Position numbers and translations under genes: made by a program | From: VFZN01 sp050249615 | GTDB lineage: Bacteria > Acidobacteriota > Vicinamibacteria > Vicinamibacterales > UBA2999 | Direction of reading: 5' to 3' | DNA length: 64,000 nucleotides | Assembly (NCBI GenBank): GCA_050249615.1 | Contig: JBFWQE010000008.1 | Location: 9,091 to 73,090, forward strand | The notes under the pieces: model-generated | What the model was told of the DNA's origin: nothing | Databases searched by the model: none | The model's input: only the letters and a program-made list of their open reading frames with translations | Shown: piece by piece, positions 50,361 to 58,747 of the stretch | Position numbering within the stretch: the stretch's first letter is position 1 | Layout of the letters: every line of letters begins with the position of its first letter

Positions 50361-51475
50361 ATGGTCAAGCTGCTGTCAGGTGTGTCGGCGATCGTTCTCG
50401 CCGGAGCGATGGCCTCCGGTCAGGACTCCCCGCGGACACCAGTCGACGTCTCGAGGCTCGGCCCACAGGTCGGCTCTCGCGTCCCGGACTTCGCGTTGAA
50501 GGACCAGTCCGGACGGGCATGGACGCTGTCCTCCCTCATGGGCCCGCGCGGAGCCATGCTGGTCTTCTACCGCTCGGCGGACTGGTGACCCTATTGCAGG
50601 ACGCAGCTGGTCGAGCTGCAGGGACAACTGGAAGCGCTCCGCGCCAGCGGCCTCGGCCTGGCCGCCATCAGCTACGACGCTCCGGAGACGCTGGCCGCAT
50701 TCAGTCAGGAACATGGCATCACGTTTCCGCTGTTGTCGGATGTCGGCTCGGCCACCATCCGGGCGTACGGCATTCTCAACACGGTGGCCGACGAGGTGCT
50801 GGGCCTCGGACGGGACGATGCGGTCGTGCAGGCCGATGTGCGGAAGTACATCGCGGTCAACGGTTCCCTGAAGACCGCCGAGCTCGCGCGCGGCACACCG
50901 TTCCCGGGGACGTTCGTCGTGGACCGGGAGGGCCGCGTCGTCTCGCGCCATTTCGAGGAGTTCTACCGGGAGCGCATCACCGCGTCTAGCGTCCTGGTGG
51001 CACTCGGCGCCGGGGCGACACCAGTCACGGCCACCCGGATCGCCGGTGACCACCTCGAGCTCACGGCCTACCCGACGGATACGACCATGGCGGCCGGGAC
51101 GCGTTTCTCGCTGGTCGTCGACGTCAGACCCCGTACGGGCATCCATGTGTACGCCCAGGGTGCCACCGGCATCGGCCGGTGAACCTGCGGGTCGTGCCGC
51201 CCCCGTTCGTGCGGGTCCTGCCAATGCAGCACCCGGCGTCCGAGATCTATTTCTTCGAGCCCCTGAACGAGCGCGTGCCCGTGTACCAGCGTCCGTTCAC
51301 ACTCAGGCAGGAGCTGGTCGTCGAGGCCACACGGGATGCCGAGCGAGCGCTGCGTCAGCGGACATCCCTGAGGCTCGAGGCAACTTTCGAGTATCAGGCC
51401 TGTGACGACACGGTGTGCTACAACCCCGTCTCCGTGCCTCTGGCCTGGACCGTGTCGCTGACGCCGCACGAGTGA
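50361..51475 (+). CDS. Secreted peroxiredoxin-like protein with in-frame TGA (probable Sec) and a frameshift
   Basis: ATG 50361 opens with a signal peptide (LLSGVSAIVLAGAMASGQD). The AhpC/TSA domain follows (GSRVPDFALKDQSGRAWTLS, GAMLVFYRSADW), then TGA at codon 76 (50586-50588) and PYCRTQLVELQGQLEALRAS. Relatives read ADWCPYC, so the TGA replaces the peroxidatic Cys. A hairpin follows the TGA. The C-terminal DsbD-alpha-like domain (residues 220 on) shifts frame near 51170: GATGIGR-stop in one frame continues as LRVVPPPFVRVLPMQ in the next. One added T would give GYRPVNLRVV, the expected sequence. The end has ACDDTVCYNPVSVPL. It probably reduces peroxides in the periplasm. Confidence 0.8.
50603..50619 (+). 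promoter_or_regulatory. Candidate bacterial SECIS hairpin (peroxiredoxin)
   Basis: GCAGCT (50603-50608), loop GGTCG, AGCTGC (50614-50619): a perfect 6-bp stem. The GGUC at the start of the loop matches the loop of the E. coli formate dehydrogenase SECIS. The loop begins 21 nt after the TGA, exactly as in the DUF3179 gene. Confidence 0.7.
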
Positions 51476-51494
51476 GGGGCGCGTCGGCTCGGCC

Positions 51495-51707
51495 TCAATT
51501 CAGCCAGCGCGCGTACGAGCCGTCGTCCCGGCGGACCGAGAAACACGCATCGGCCAGGGCGTCGAGCAGGCCACGCGCGAGCGCAAGGCTCACCGCCCAG
51601 TGCCGGGTGGCCTGTGGCGGCGTCAGCCGAAGGCTTGGCATCGAGAGAAACTCTGCGCGGACACGGGCCAGCAGAATCGAGCGGGGAGCCTGGCGCGCGT
51701 CTTCCAC
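51495..51707 (-). CDS. Small winged-helix-like protein (paralog of 51995-52234)
   Basis: 70 residues from a GTG. It parallels the protein encoded at 51995: RAEFLSMPSLRLTPPQATRH here and TAEFTEMPGLRLTASQAARL there, then a DALADACF-SVRRDDGSYAR end versus ALVDAGHLVRGGDGRFSR. Helix-turn-helix and beta-wing pattern suggests DNA binding. It is last of three short genes on this strand, after the PagL fragment. No ribosome binding site stands out. Confidence 0.6.
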   Translation of the reverse strand: MEDARQAPRSILLARVRAEFLSMPSLRLTPPQATRHWAVSLALARGLLDALADACFSVRRDDGSYARWLN

Positions 51708-51749
51708 CGGAATCTGCCAATCGGACTGGACCGGATCCTCCCGTCTCCC

Positions 51750-51992
51750 TCACATGCGCGGACGTCGGCGGACGCTCCAGCCGACGAAGGCCATGTGGCT
51801 GTTCACGCCGGGATTCCGGTCCAGGCGATCGGCGTTCGAAACGTGCTGAAACCGGTACGCCAGGACGAACGCCTGGTTCGACGTGACGTTCACGCGCGCG
51901 CCCCCGCCCGCGTGAGCCGCGCTCACGACGAGCGCCAGGGCAGTGATCGACACTCGCGAACGGAACCAGCGCGCCGCCGGCCAGCTCCACAT
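51750..51992 (-). pseudogene. Internally deleted PagL-like (lipid A 3-O-deacylase/acyloxyacyl hydrolase) remnant
   Basis: 80 codons. A signal peptide (SRVSITALALVVSAAHAGGG) is joined directly to the C-terminal signature of the family, AFVLAYRFQHVSNADRLDRN then PGVNSHMAFVGWSV, which carries the catalytic His and Ser (HxS). About 90-100 residues of beta strands that normally lie between are absent, so a working outer-membrane barrel cannot form. It is between two small paralogous winged-helix genes. Confidence 0.7.
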
Positions 51993-51994
51993 CC

Positions 51995-52234
51995 TCACAC
52001 CCCCGACGGACGCGAGAATCGCCCGTCGCCACCGCGCACCAGATGCCCGGCGTCGACGAGTGCTCGCAGCATGCCTTCGCACACCCGCGCGTCGACGCCG
52101 AACAGTCTGGCGGCCTGGCTCGCGGTGAGACGCAAGCCCGGCATCTCGGTGAACTCCGCCGTCAGCCGCATCATCAGCATCACGCCGTCTCCCGCCGGCA
52201 AGCGGCCCGCTGCCCTTCTCGTCTCGTCGACCAT
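51995..52234 (-). CDS. Small winged-helix-like protein
   Basis: 79 residues from the ATG at 52234 with GGGAGCAGC upstream. The body LRLTASQAARLFGVDARVCE then GMLRALVDAGHLVRGGDGRF reads as a helix-turn-helix followed by a beta wing. These occur as stand-alone small regulators. It is preceded by a GTAACG/RGAC promoter motif and followed immediately by the PagL remnant and a second paralog. Confidence 0.68.
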   Translation of the reverse strand: MVDETRRAAGRLPAGDGVMLMMRLTAEFTEMPGLRLTASQAARLFGVDARVCEGMLRALVDAGHLVRGGDGRFSRPSGV

Positions 52235-52281
52235 GTGCTGCTCCCTGTTGGCGTGAGCCCGCCTCGCGTTCCATGTCGACT

Positions 52282-52310
52282 GTGTCTCTCGAGGCGCACG
52301 CGGCGTTACG
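52282..52310 (-). promoter_or_regulatory. ECF-type promoter motif for the small winged-helix operon
   Basis: Minus strand: CGTAACG (52304-52310), 16-bp spacer, AGACAC (52282-52287), or GAGACA with 15 bp. About 47 bp before the start. Confidence 0.55.
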
Positions 52311-52375
52311 ACGACACGCGGCATGTGCGGTCGGTCGTTGTCTGGGCCCGTCTTCGTCGCGGCGCCACCTCCTCG

Positions 52376-52404
52376 CGTAACGAATGCCGCGGCGGCGAAG
52401 ACTC
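52376..52404 (+). promoter_or_regulatory. ECF-type promoter motif for the DUF302 gene
   Basis: CGTAACG (52376-52382), 16-bp spacer, AGACTC (52399-52404), about 50 bp before the start at 52454. It is divergent from the copy at 52282-52310. Confidence 0.6.
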
Positions 52405-52453
52405 CCTCCTATTCGTCGGCAGTTCGCCGGCGTCTCAAGGAGTCGATTCAGCC

Positions 52454-52921
52454 ATGACCTTCACGAAGACCACGATCGCCGCTCTCACCGTCCTCCTCCT
52501 CGGCACCTCCGCGTTCGCCGCCGACAACAAGTTCGATGCGACCCGCGTCACCGTCGCCTCCACCAAGTCGTTCGAAACCGTCGTCGATGCGCTCAAGGGG
52601 CTCGTCGCCAAGAACGGCATGATGGTGATGGCGGAGGTCAACCAGGGACAGATGCTCTCGATGACGGGACTGACGCTCAAAGCGACACTCTTCCTCGTGG
52701 GCAACCCGAACGTGGGGAAGCAGATCTTCGAGCAGGACCACGCGGCCGGTCTCTACATCCCTCTCCGCGTGTTCGTCTACACCGATGCCGCCGGCAAGAC
52801 GTTCGTGTCCTACGACAAGCCGTCGTCGATCCTCGGCCAGTTCAGGAACGACAAGATGAAGATGGTCGCGGAGATGCTGGACAAGAACATCGGAGGGCTC
52901 GCCACGATGGCCGCGCAGTAG
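52454..52921 (+). CDS. Secreted DUF302 protein
   Basis: 155 residues from the ATG at 52454 with AAGGAG upstream. Signal peptide: TKTTIAALTVLLLGTSAFAA. The DUF302 fold shows in SFETVVDALKGLVAKNGMMV, LFLVGNPNVGKQIFEQDHAA and PLRVFVYTDAAGKTFVSYDK, ending KMVAEMLDKNIGGLATMA. The family is a small heme- or metal-associated alpha/beta domain of unknown function, often periplasmic. Confidence 0.87.
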   Translation: MTFTKTTIAALTVLLLGTSAFAADNKFDATRVTVASTKSFETVVDALKGLVAKNGMMVMAEVNQGQMLSMTGLTLKATLFLVGNPNVGKQIFEQDHAAGLYIPLRVFVYTDAAGKTFVSYDKPSSILGQFRNDKMKMVAEMLDKNIGGLATMAAQ

Positions 52922-52976
52922 CCCGCATACGGTGCCGGCGCCTTCGGTCACTTCCAGCTGCCACAGGGGTGTTCTC

Positions 52977-53648
52977 ATGGGCCACTACTCTCGGACGCTG
53001 CTCCTGCGGGGGATGCTGCTGGCGCTCGCGTCCGTTGCTCCAAACGTCTTCCCCGCGTCGCAGATGGGCTACGGCTCGCTGCACGAACTGGCCATGATCG
53101 CCGTGCTGCCGGCGGTCGTGGCCCTCGTGCCACTCGTGTCCCTGGCGGCCCGCGTGTCGCCCGCCCTCGTGCCGCTGGTGCTGCGTGGCGCGATCGCCGG
53201 AGCACTGGCCACGCTGGCGCTGGAGGCTGTCCGGTACCCGGCGTTCCTAATGGGGCTGATGCCGGGCAACTTGCCGCAGCTGATGGGCGTGTTGCTCCTC
53301 GATCGGTTCGCGCTCGGTCCGTCCGCGTGGTCCAACCTCGCCGGCTTCGCCTACCACTTCTGGAACGGCGCCAGCTTCGGCATGGTCTTCGCGCTGCTGG
53401 CCTCCGGTCGATCGCGGTGGTGGGCCGTGCCCTTCGGCCTCGCCGTCGGCCTGGGCTTCCTGGCCAGTCCCGTGGTGCTCGCGCTGGGAGTGGGGCCGTT
53501 CGGCCGGGACTTCGGCTGGTCGTTCGCGGCCACTGTCACCACCGCCCACCTGGCCTTTGGTCTCGCGTTGGCGGGCCTGCTGCCGGCGCGGCTGCCCGAC
53601 GCGACCGTGGCCCTGGGAAACTCGTCAGCGCGGATCGTGCCGGCGTGA
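52977..53648 (+). CDS. Multi-pass membrane protein, function unknown
   Basis: 223 residues from the ATG at 52977 (CACAGGGGTG upstream). About six hydrophobic segments: AVLPAVVALVPLVSLAARVS, VLRGAIAGALATLALEAVRY, FALLASGRSRWWAVPFGLAV. The motif GFAYHFWNGASFGMVFALLA recalls the HFxNG motif of the DUF6789-like protein at 46029, so it may be a larger relative. The stop overlaps the glucosidase start (GTGA). Confidence 0.75.
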   Translation: MGHYSRTLLLRGMLLALASVAPNVFPASQMGYGSLHELAMIAVLPAVVALVPLVSLAARVSPALVPLVLRGAIAGALATLALEAVRYPAFLMGLMPGNLPQLMGVLLLDRFALGPSAWSNLAGFAYHFWNGASFGMVFALLASGRSRWWAVPFGLAVGLGFLASPVVLALGVGPFGRDFGWSFAATVTTAHLAFGLALAGLLPARLPDATVALGNSSARIVPA

Positions 53649-56347
53649 CGCCCCATGCTCCGGCAGCCTCGTCGCGCACGGACGACCTGCCGATCGCCGC
53701 GTCGGCGTCCGTCGAGCGACGGCGACTCGAGGCGAACGGCACAGCGCGGCGCCGCTGGCGTCGCTTCGGCCCCTATCTCAGCGAGCGGCAGTGGGGCACC
53801 GTTCGCGAGGACTACAGCGCCGACGGCACGGCGTGGGACAGCTTCCCGCACGACGCGGCGCGAAGCCGGGCCTATCGGTGGGGCGAGGACGGTCTCGCCG
53901 GTCTGAGCGACGATCGACAGCTCCTCTGCCTGGGCCTGGCCCTGTGGAACGGCAAGGATCCCATCCTGAAGGAGCGCTTGTTCGGCCTGACGGGCCCGGA
54001 GGGCAACCACGGGGAGGACGTCAAGGAGGTCTACTACTACCTCGATGCCGTACCCTCGCACGCCTACCTGGAAATGCTCTACAAGTATCCGCAGGAGGCG
54101 TTCCCGTACGCGGCGCTCGTCGAGGCCGGACGCTCGCGGGGGAGAACGGACCCGGAGTTCGAACTCGTCGACACCGGCATCTTCGACGACGAGCGCTACT
54201 TCGACGTGTTCGTGGAATACGCGAAAGCGGATCCCGACGACATCCTGATGCGGGTGCGCGCCTGCAACCGGGGCGCACGGCCGGCGTTCATTGCCCTCGT
54301 GCCGCAGGTCTGGTTCCGCAACACCTGGTCGTGGGGTCGCGACGCCTGTCGGCCGTGGCTCCGCGCGGAGGGCGTCGCGCGCATCGACCTCCACCACGAC
54401 CGGCTGGGGCGGTTCGTCCTCCACGCCGATGCGCCCGATGAGATCCTCGTCTGCGACAACGAGACGAACCATTGGCGACTGCACGGCGCGGATTTCCGTT
54501 CCGGGTTCTTCAAGGATGGGATCAACGACTTCCTCGTCCGCGGGGACCGGCACGCGATCAACCCGGAGCGGCGCGGCACGAAGGCCGGCCTAGTCTGGCG
54601 GCGCCTCGTTCCCGCGGGTGGGACGGCCGAGATCCGCGTTCGGCTCGCTCGCCCGGGTCTCGCGGATCCGTTCGGCGCGTTCGATGCCACCCTCGACGCA
54701 CGTCGGCGGGACACCGACGCCTTCTACGACGAACTCCATCCCGCCCATCTGTCGACCGAGGAGCGTCGCGTCCAGCGGCAGGCCCTGGCCGGCATGATCT
54801 GGAGCCAGCAGTTCTACCACCTCGACGTGCGCGACTGGCTCGATGGCGATCCCGCACAGCCTCCGCCCCCGGCGCCGCGCCGCCAGGGACGCAACCACGA
54901 GTGGCGGCACCTCAACAACGCCGACGTCATCTCGATGCCCGACACGTGGGAGTACCCCTGGTACGCCGCCTGGGACCTCGCGTTCCACGCGCTGCCCCTC
55001 GCGCTCGTGGACACGACTCTGGCGAAGGAGCAACTCCTCCTCCTCACGCGTGAGTGGTACATGCACCCGAACGGCCAGCTGCCCGCGTACGAGTGGGCGT
55101 TCGGCGACGTGAACCCGCCCGTTCATGCGTGGGCGGCCTGGCGCGTGTTCGAGTGGGAACGCCGGCGCACGGGCGGCGCCGGAGACATCGAGTTCCTCGA
55201 ACGCATCCTCCACAAGCTCCTGCTGAACTTCACCTGGTGGGTGAACCGCAAGGACGCCCATGGGCGCAACCTCTTCCAGGGCGGCTTCCTCGGACTGGAC
55301 AACATCGGTGTCTTCGACCGAAGTGCCCCGCTCCCGGTCGCCGCTCACATCGAGCAGGCGGACGGCACCGCCTGGATGGCGATGTATTCGCTCAACCTGC
55401 TCCGTATCGCGCTCGAGCTGGCGCGGCATCGCCGGGTCTACGAGGACATCGCGACGAAGTTCTTCGAGCACTTCCTGTACATCGCCGGTGCGATGAGCAA
55501 CGTCGGTGGAGAAGGTCTCGACCTCTGGGACGACACCGACGGCTTCTACTACGACGTCCTGCACTGCGACACGGCTGACGGGAGCCTCTGCGAGTCCGTC
55601 CCCATGCGGGTCCGGTCCATGGTGGGCCTGGTGCCGCTGTTCGCCGTTGAAGCGCTCTCGTCCGATCTCCTCGACCAGGTCCCGCGATTCCGCGCCCGGA
55701 TGAGGTGGTTCCTCGAGCATCGTCCCGATCTGGCGGCGCTCGTCTCGCGGTGGGAGCAACCGGGCGCGGGAGATCAGCACTTGCTGTCGCTCCTGCGCGG
55801 TCACCGCATGAAGCGCATCCTCGAGCGGGTACTGGACGAGAACGAGTTCCTGTCGCCGTATGGGATCAGGGCCCTGTCCCGTGTTCACCGGGATCGTCCC
55901 TATCGTCTCGAGGTCGGAGGCGCGGTGCACACCGTCGCCTACGAGCCGGGCGAATCCGAGAGCGGGCTCTTCGGCGGCAACTCCAACTGGCGGGGCCCGG
56001 TCTGGATGCCGGTCAACTACCTGCTGGTCGAGTCCCTCCGCAAGTTCCACGTCCACTACGGTGACGGCTTCACGGTCGAATACCCCACCGGCTCCGGGAC
56101 GCTTCGCACGCTGAGCGAGGTCGCCGACGACCTGTCGCTGCGGCTGCGGCGCCTCTTCCTGCCCGGAGAGGACGGCGCCCGGCCGTGCCTGGGCGACCAT
56201 CCGCGGTTCAGGCAGGATCCGAGGTTCCGGGATCATCTGCTGTTCCACGAGTACTTTCATGGCGACGACGGCCGCGGAATCGGGGCGTCGCACCAGACCG
56301 GGTGGACCGGGCTCGTGGCGATGCTGCTGTCGGAGTCACGCGTCTGA
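53645..56347 (+). CDS. GH63-type/MGH1-like glucosidase
   Basis: 900 residues from a GTG overlapping the previous stop. The N-terminal third (RRFGPYLSERQWGTVREDYS, YRWGEDGLAGLSDDRQLLCL, GNHGEDVKEVYYYLD) and the (alpha/alpha)6 catalytic domain (DTWEYPWYAAWDLAFHALPL, HPNGQLPAYEWAFGDVNPPV, GLDNIGVFDRSAPL, GNSNWRGPVWMPVNYLLVES) fit the bacterial mannosylglycerate-hydrolase-like/GH63 glucosidase group. There is no signal peptide, so it is cytoplasmic. It probably releases glucose from a compatible solute or oligosaccharide and feeds the pentose phosphate genes behind it. Confidence 0.87.
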   Translation: MTPHAPAASSRTDDLPIAASASVERRRLEANGTARRRWRRFGPYLSERQWGTVREDYSADGTAWDSFPHDAARSRAYRWGEDGLAGLSDDRQLLCLGLALWNGKDPILKERLFGLTGPEGNHGEDVKEVYYYLDAVPSHAYLEMLYKYPQEAFPYAALVEAGRSRGRTDPEFELVDTGIFDDERYFDVFVEYAKADPDDILMRVRACNRGARPAFIALVPQVWFRNTWSWGRDACRPWLRAEGVARIDLHHDRLGRFVLHADAPDEILVCDNETNHWRLHGADFRSGFFKDGINDFLVRGDRHAINPERRGTKAGLVWRRLVPAGGTAEIRVRLARPGLADPFGAFDATLDARRRDTDAFYDELHPAHLSTEERRVQRQALAGMIWSQQFYHLDVRDWLDGDPAQPPPPAPRRQGRNHEWRHLNNADVISMPDTWEYPWYAAWDLAFHALPLALVDTTLAKEQLLLLTREWYMHPNGQLPAYEWAFGDVNPPVHAWAAWRVFEWERRRTGGAGDIEFLERILHKLLLNFTWWVNRKDAHGRNLFQGGFLGLDNIGVFDRSAPLPVAAHIEQADGTAWMAMYSLNLLRIALELARHRRVYEDIATKFFEHFLYIAGAMSNVGGEGLDLWDDTDGFYYDVLHCDTADGSLCESVPMRVRSMVGLVPLFAVEALSSDLLDQVPRFRARMRWFLEHRPDLAALVSRWEQPGAGDQHLLSLLRGHRMKRILERVLDENEFLSPYGIRALSRVHRDRPYRLEVGGAVHTVAYEPGESESGLFGGNSNWRGPVWMPVNYLLVESLRKFHVHYGDGFTVEYPTGSGTLRTLSEVADDLSLRLRRLFLPGEDGARPCLGDHPRFRQDPRFRDHLLFHEYFHGDDGRGIGASHQTGWTGLVAMLLSESRV

Positions 56348-56366
56348 GGCGAGCGAGGAGTGACAC

Positions 56367-57377
56367 ATGCGAATCGGAATGGTCGGTCTCGGTCGGATGG
56401 GCGCCAACATGGTCCGACGGCTGCTGCGCGCCGGGCACGAGGCCGTGGTCTTCGACCGGGCGCCCGGACTCGTGGAGCCCCTCGTCCGCGAGGGCGCAAA
56501 AGGGGCCGCCTCGCTCGACGATCTGGTGCAAAGCCTGGCGGCCCCGCGCGTGGTGTGGCTCATGGTGCCCGCAGGTGTGGTCGACCACGCCGTCGCGGAT
56601 CTGCGGTCGCACCTGTCCGCGGGTGACACGATCGTGGACGGGGGCAATTCCTACTATGTCGATGACATCCGGCGTGCCCGGGATCTCGCGGCGGCGGGCA
56701 TCGGCTACGTGGACGTCGGCACGAGTGGAGGCATCTTCGGTCTCGAGCGGGGCTACTGCCAGATGATTGGCGGCGACGCCGACGCGGTCGCGCGGATCGA
56801 GCCCATCTTCGCGGCGCTGGCGCCGTCACGGGAGTCGGCGCCTCCCACCCCGGGCCGTGGGGAACGGGAGGGCACGGCGGATCGCGGCTACCTGCACTGC
56901 GGGCCAGTGGGTGCCGGGCACTTCGTCAAGATGGTGCACAACGGCATCGAGTACGGCCTGATGGCGGCCTACGCCGAGGGCCTGAACGTCCTGCGGCATG
57001 CGAACGTGGGGCTGCGCGAGCAGGAACACGATGCCGAGACGACCCCTCTTCGCGACGCGGAGCACTACCAGTACGAGTTCGCGCTCGACGAGATCGTCGA
57101 GCTGTGGCGTCGCGGCAGCGTCGTGTCGTCCTGGCTGCTGGACCTGACGGCGCAGGCGCTCGTCGACGACCCGACTCTGGCGGCGTTCACGGGCCGCGTC
57201 TCGGACTCCGGCGAGGGCCGCTGGACCGTGAAGGCCGCCATCGATGAGGCCGTCCCGGCGCCCGTGCTGAGCGCGGCGCTGTACCAGCGGTTCTCGTCCC
57301 GTGGCCAGTCGGACTACGGAGACAGGGTGCTGTCGGCGATGCGTGCGGCCTTCGGTGGACACCGGGAGAAGGCGTGA
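56367..57377 (+). CDS. gnd: 6-phosphogluconate dehydrogenase, decarboxylating (short form)
   Basis: 336 residues, the short YqeC/GndA-like form rather than the 470-residue one. NAD(P) motif GMVGLGRMGANMVRRLLRAG, then GNSYYVDDIRRARDL, YVDVGTSGGIFGLERGYCQM and the catalytic block HCGPVGAGHFVKMVHNGIEY with the catalytic Lys. It oxidises 6-phosphogluconate to ribulose 5-phosphate and CO2. It heads the tight oxidative pentose phosphate operon gnd-zwf-phosphatase-pgl-tkt. Short forms are often NAD-dependent; cofactor preference is not readable with certainty. Confidence 0.92.
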   Translation: MRIGMVGLGRMGANMVRRLLRAGHEAVVFDRAPGLVEPLVREGAKGAASLDDLVQSLAAPRVVWLMVPAGVVDHAVADLRSHLSAGDTIVDGGNSYYVDDIRRARDLAAAGIGYVDVGTSGGIFGLERGYCQMIGGDADAVARIEPIFAALAPSRESAPPTPGRGEREGTADRGYLHCGPVGAGHFVKMVHNGIEYGLMAAYAEGLNVLRHANVGLREQEHDAETTPLRDAEHYQYEFALDEIVELWRRGSVVSSWLLDLTAQALVDDPTLAAFTGRVSDSGEGRWTVKAAIDEAVPAPVLSAALYQRFSSRGQSDYGDRVLSAMRAAFGGHREKA

Positions 57378-58747
57378 TGACCGCCTCTTCCGAGGCGCTG
57401 GTCTTCTACGGTGCCACTGGCGACCTCGCCTTCAAGAAGATCTTTCCGGCCCTGCAGCGGCTGGAGAAAGTCGGCGCGCTCGCCGTCCCCGTCATCGGAG
57501 TCGCGCGGCAGGGGTGGTCGTCCGACAAGCTCCGCTCGTACGCCCGCGCCAGCGTCGAACAGCACGGCGGCGGCGTCGATCCCGTCGCGTTCCCGAGGCT
57601 CGCTGCGCGCCTCCGCTACGTCGATGGCGACTACGCGGCTCCGGAAACGTTCGATGCGCTGGCGCGAGAGATCGGTCGCGCCTCGCACGCGCTCCACTAC
57701 CTCGCCATTCCGCAGTCCCTGTTCGAGCAGGTCGTCGGTCAGATCGCCCGCATTGGCTGCGGCAGCGGCGCCCGCCTGGTGCTCGAGAAACCCTTCGGCA
57801 CCGACCTGGCCTCGGCACGCCGCCTGAACCGCATCGTGCACGAGTGCTTCGCCGAACCGTCCGTGTTCCGCATCGATCACTACCTGGGCAAAGAGGCGGT
57901 CCAGAACCTGGTCTTCTTCCGCTTCGCGAACACCTTCCTCGAGCCGATTTGGAACCGGCGTTATGTCGAGAACGTGCAGGTCACGATGGCCGAGCCGTTC
58001 GGTGTCAAGGGGCGCGGTGCGTTCTACGACCAGACCGGCGCCATCCGTGACGTGCTCCAGAATCACCTGCTCCAGGTGCTCTCGAACATCGCGATGGAGC
58101 CGCCTCCGCGCAGCGGCGATACCGAGACCTTGCGTGACGAGAAGGTCAAGGTGCTCAAGGCCGTGCAGCCCATCGACCCGGCGCGTGTCGTCCGCGGGCA
58201 GTTTCAAGGCTACCGGGACGAGCCCGGTGTCGCGCCGGACTCCGACACCGAGACGTTCGCCGCGGTCGAGCTTCGCGTCGAGTCCTGGCGGTGGGAGGGC
58301 GTGCCCTTCTTCATTCGGGCCGGCAAGCAGCTGCCGGCTGCGCTCACCGAAGTGATCGTGAAACTGCGGCGGCCGCCGCCGATCTCGAACGGCCCCCTCG
58401 TGTCCAACTACGTCAGGTTCCAGCTCGGACCGGCGTTCCAGATCGCGCTCGGCGCGACGGTCAGGGAACCCGGCATCGAAGGCGGCCACCCGCTCGAGCT
58501 GCTGGCCAGCCACGATCACGACGGCGCAGAGACCGACGCCTACGCGGAACTCCTCGCCGATGCCATGCGGGGCGAGACGTTCCGCTTCGCGCGCCAGGAC
58601 TACGTCGAAGAGGCATGGCGTATCGTCGACCCGGTGCTGCACGCAACCCCTCCGGCCATCTACGCACCGGGCACCTGGGGACCCTCCGAGGCCGATGCCC
58701 TCGTGCCCGGAGGATGGGCTGTCGCCCACCGGGGGACGGCGCCGTGA
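57377..58747 (+). CDS. zwf: Glucose-6-phosphate dehydrogenase
   Basis: 456 residues from the ATG at 57377 (TGATG junction with gnd). A GTG at 57374 is an alternative. Nucleotide site LVFYGATGDLAFKKIFPALQ (GASGDLA-type), RLVLEKPFGTDLASARRLNR and the catalytic signature RIDHYLGKEAVQNL with the active-site His and Lys. It catalyses glucose 6-phosphate to 6-phosphogluconolactone. The substrate comes from the polyphosphate glucokinase at the end of this operon, and the product goes to pgl two genes downstream. Confidence 0.94.
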   Translation: MTASSEALVFYGATGDLAFKKIFPALQRLEKVGALAVPVIGVARQGWSSDKLRSYARASVEQHGGGVDPVAFPRLAARLRYVDGDYAAPETFDALAREIGRASHALHYLAIPQSLFEQVVGQIARIGCGSGARLVLEKPFGTDLASARRLNRIVHECFAEPSVFRIDHYLGKEAVQNLVFFRFANTFLEPIWNRRYVENVQVTMAEPFGVKGRGAFYDQTGAIRDVLQNHLLQVLSNIAMEPPPRSGDTETLRDEKVKVLKAVQPIDPARVVRGQFQGYRDEPGVAPDSDTETFAAVELRVESWRWEGVPFFIRAGKQLPAALTEVIVKLRRPPPISNGPLVSNYVRFQLGPAFQIALGATVREPGIEGGHPLELLASHDHDGAETDAYAELLADAMRGETFRFARQDYVEEAWRIVDPVLHATPPAIYAPGTWGPSEADALVPGGWAVAHRGTAP

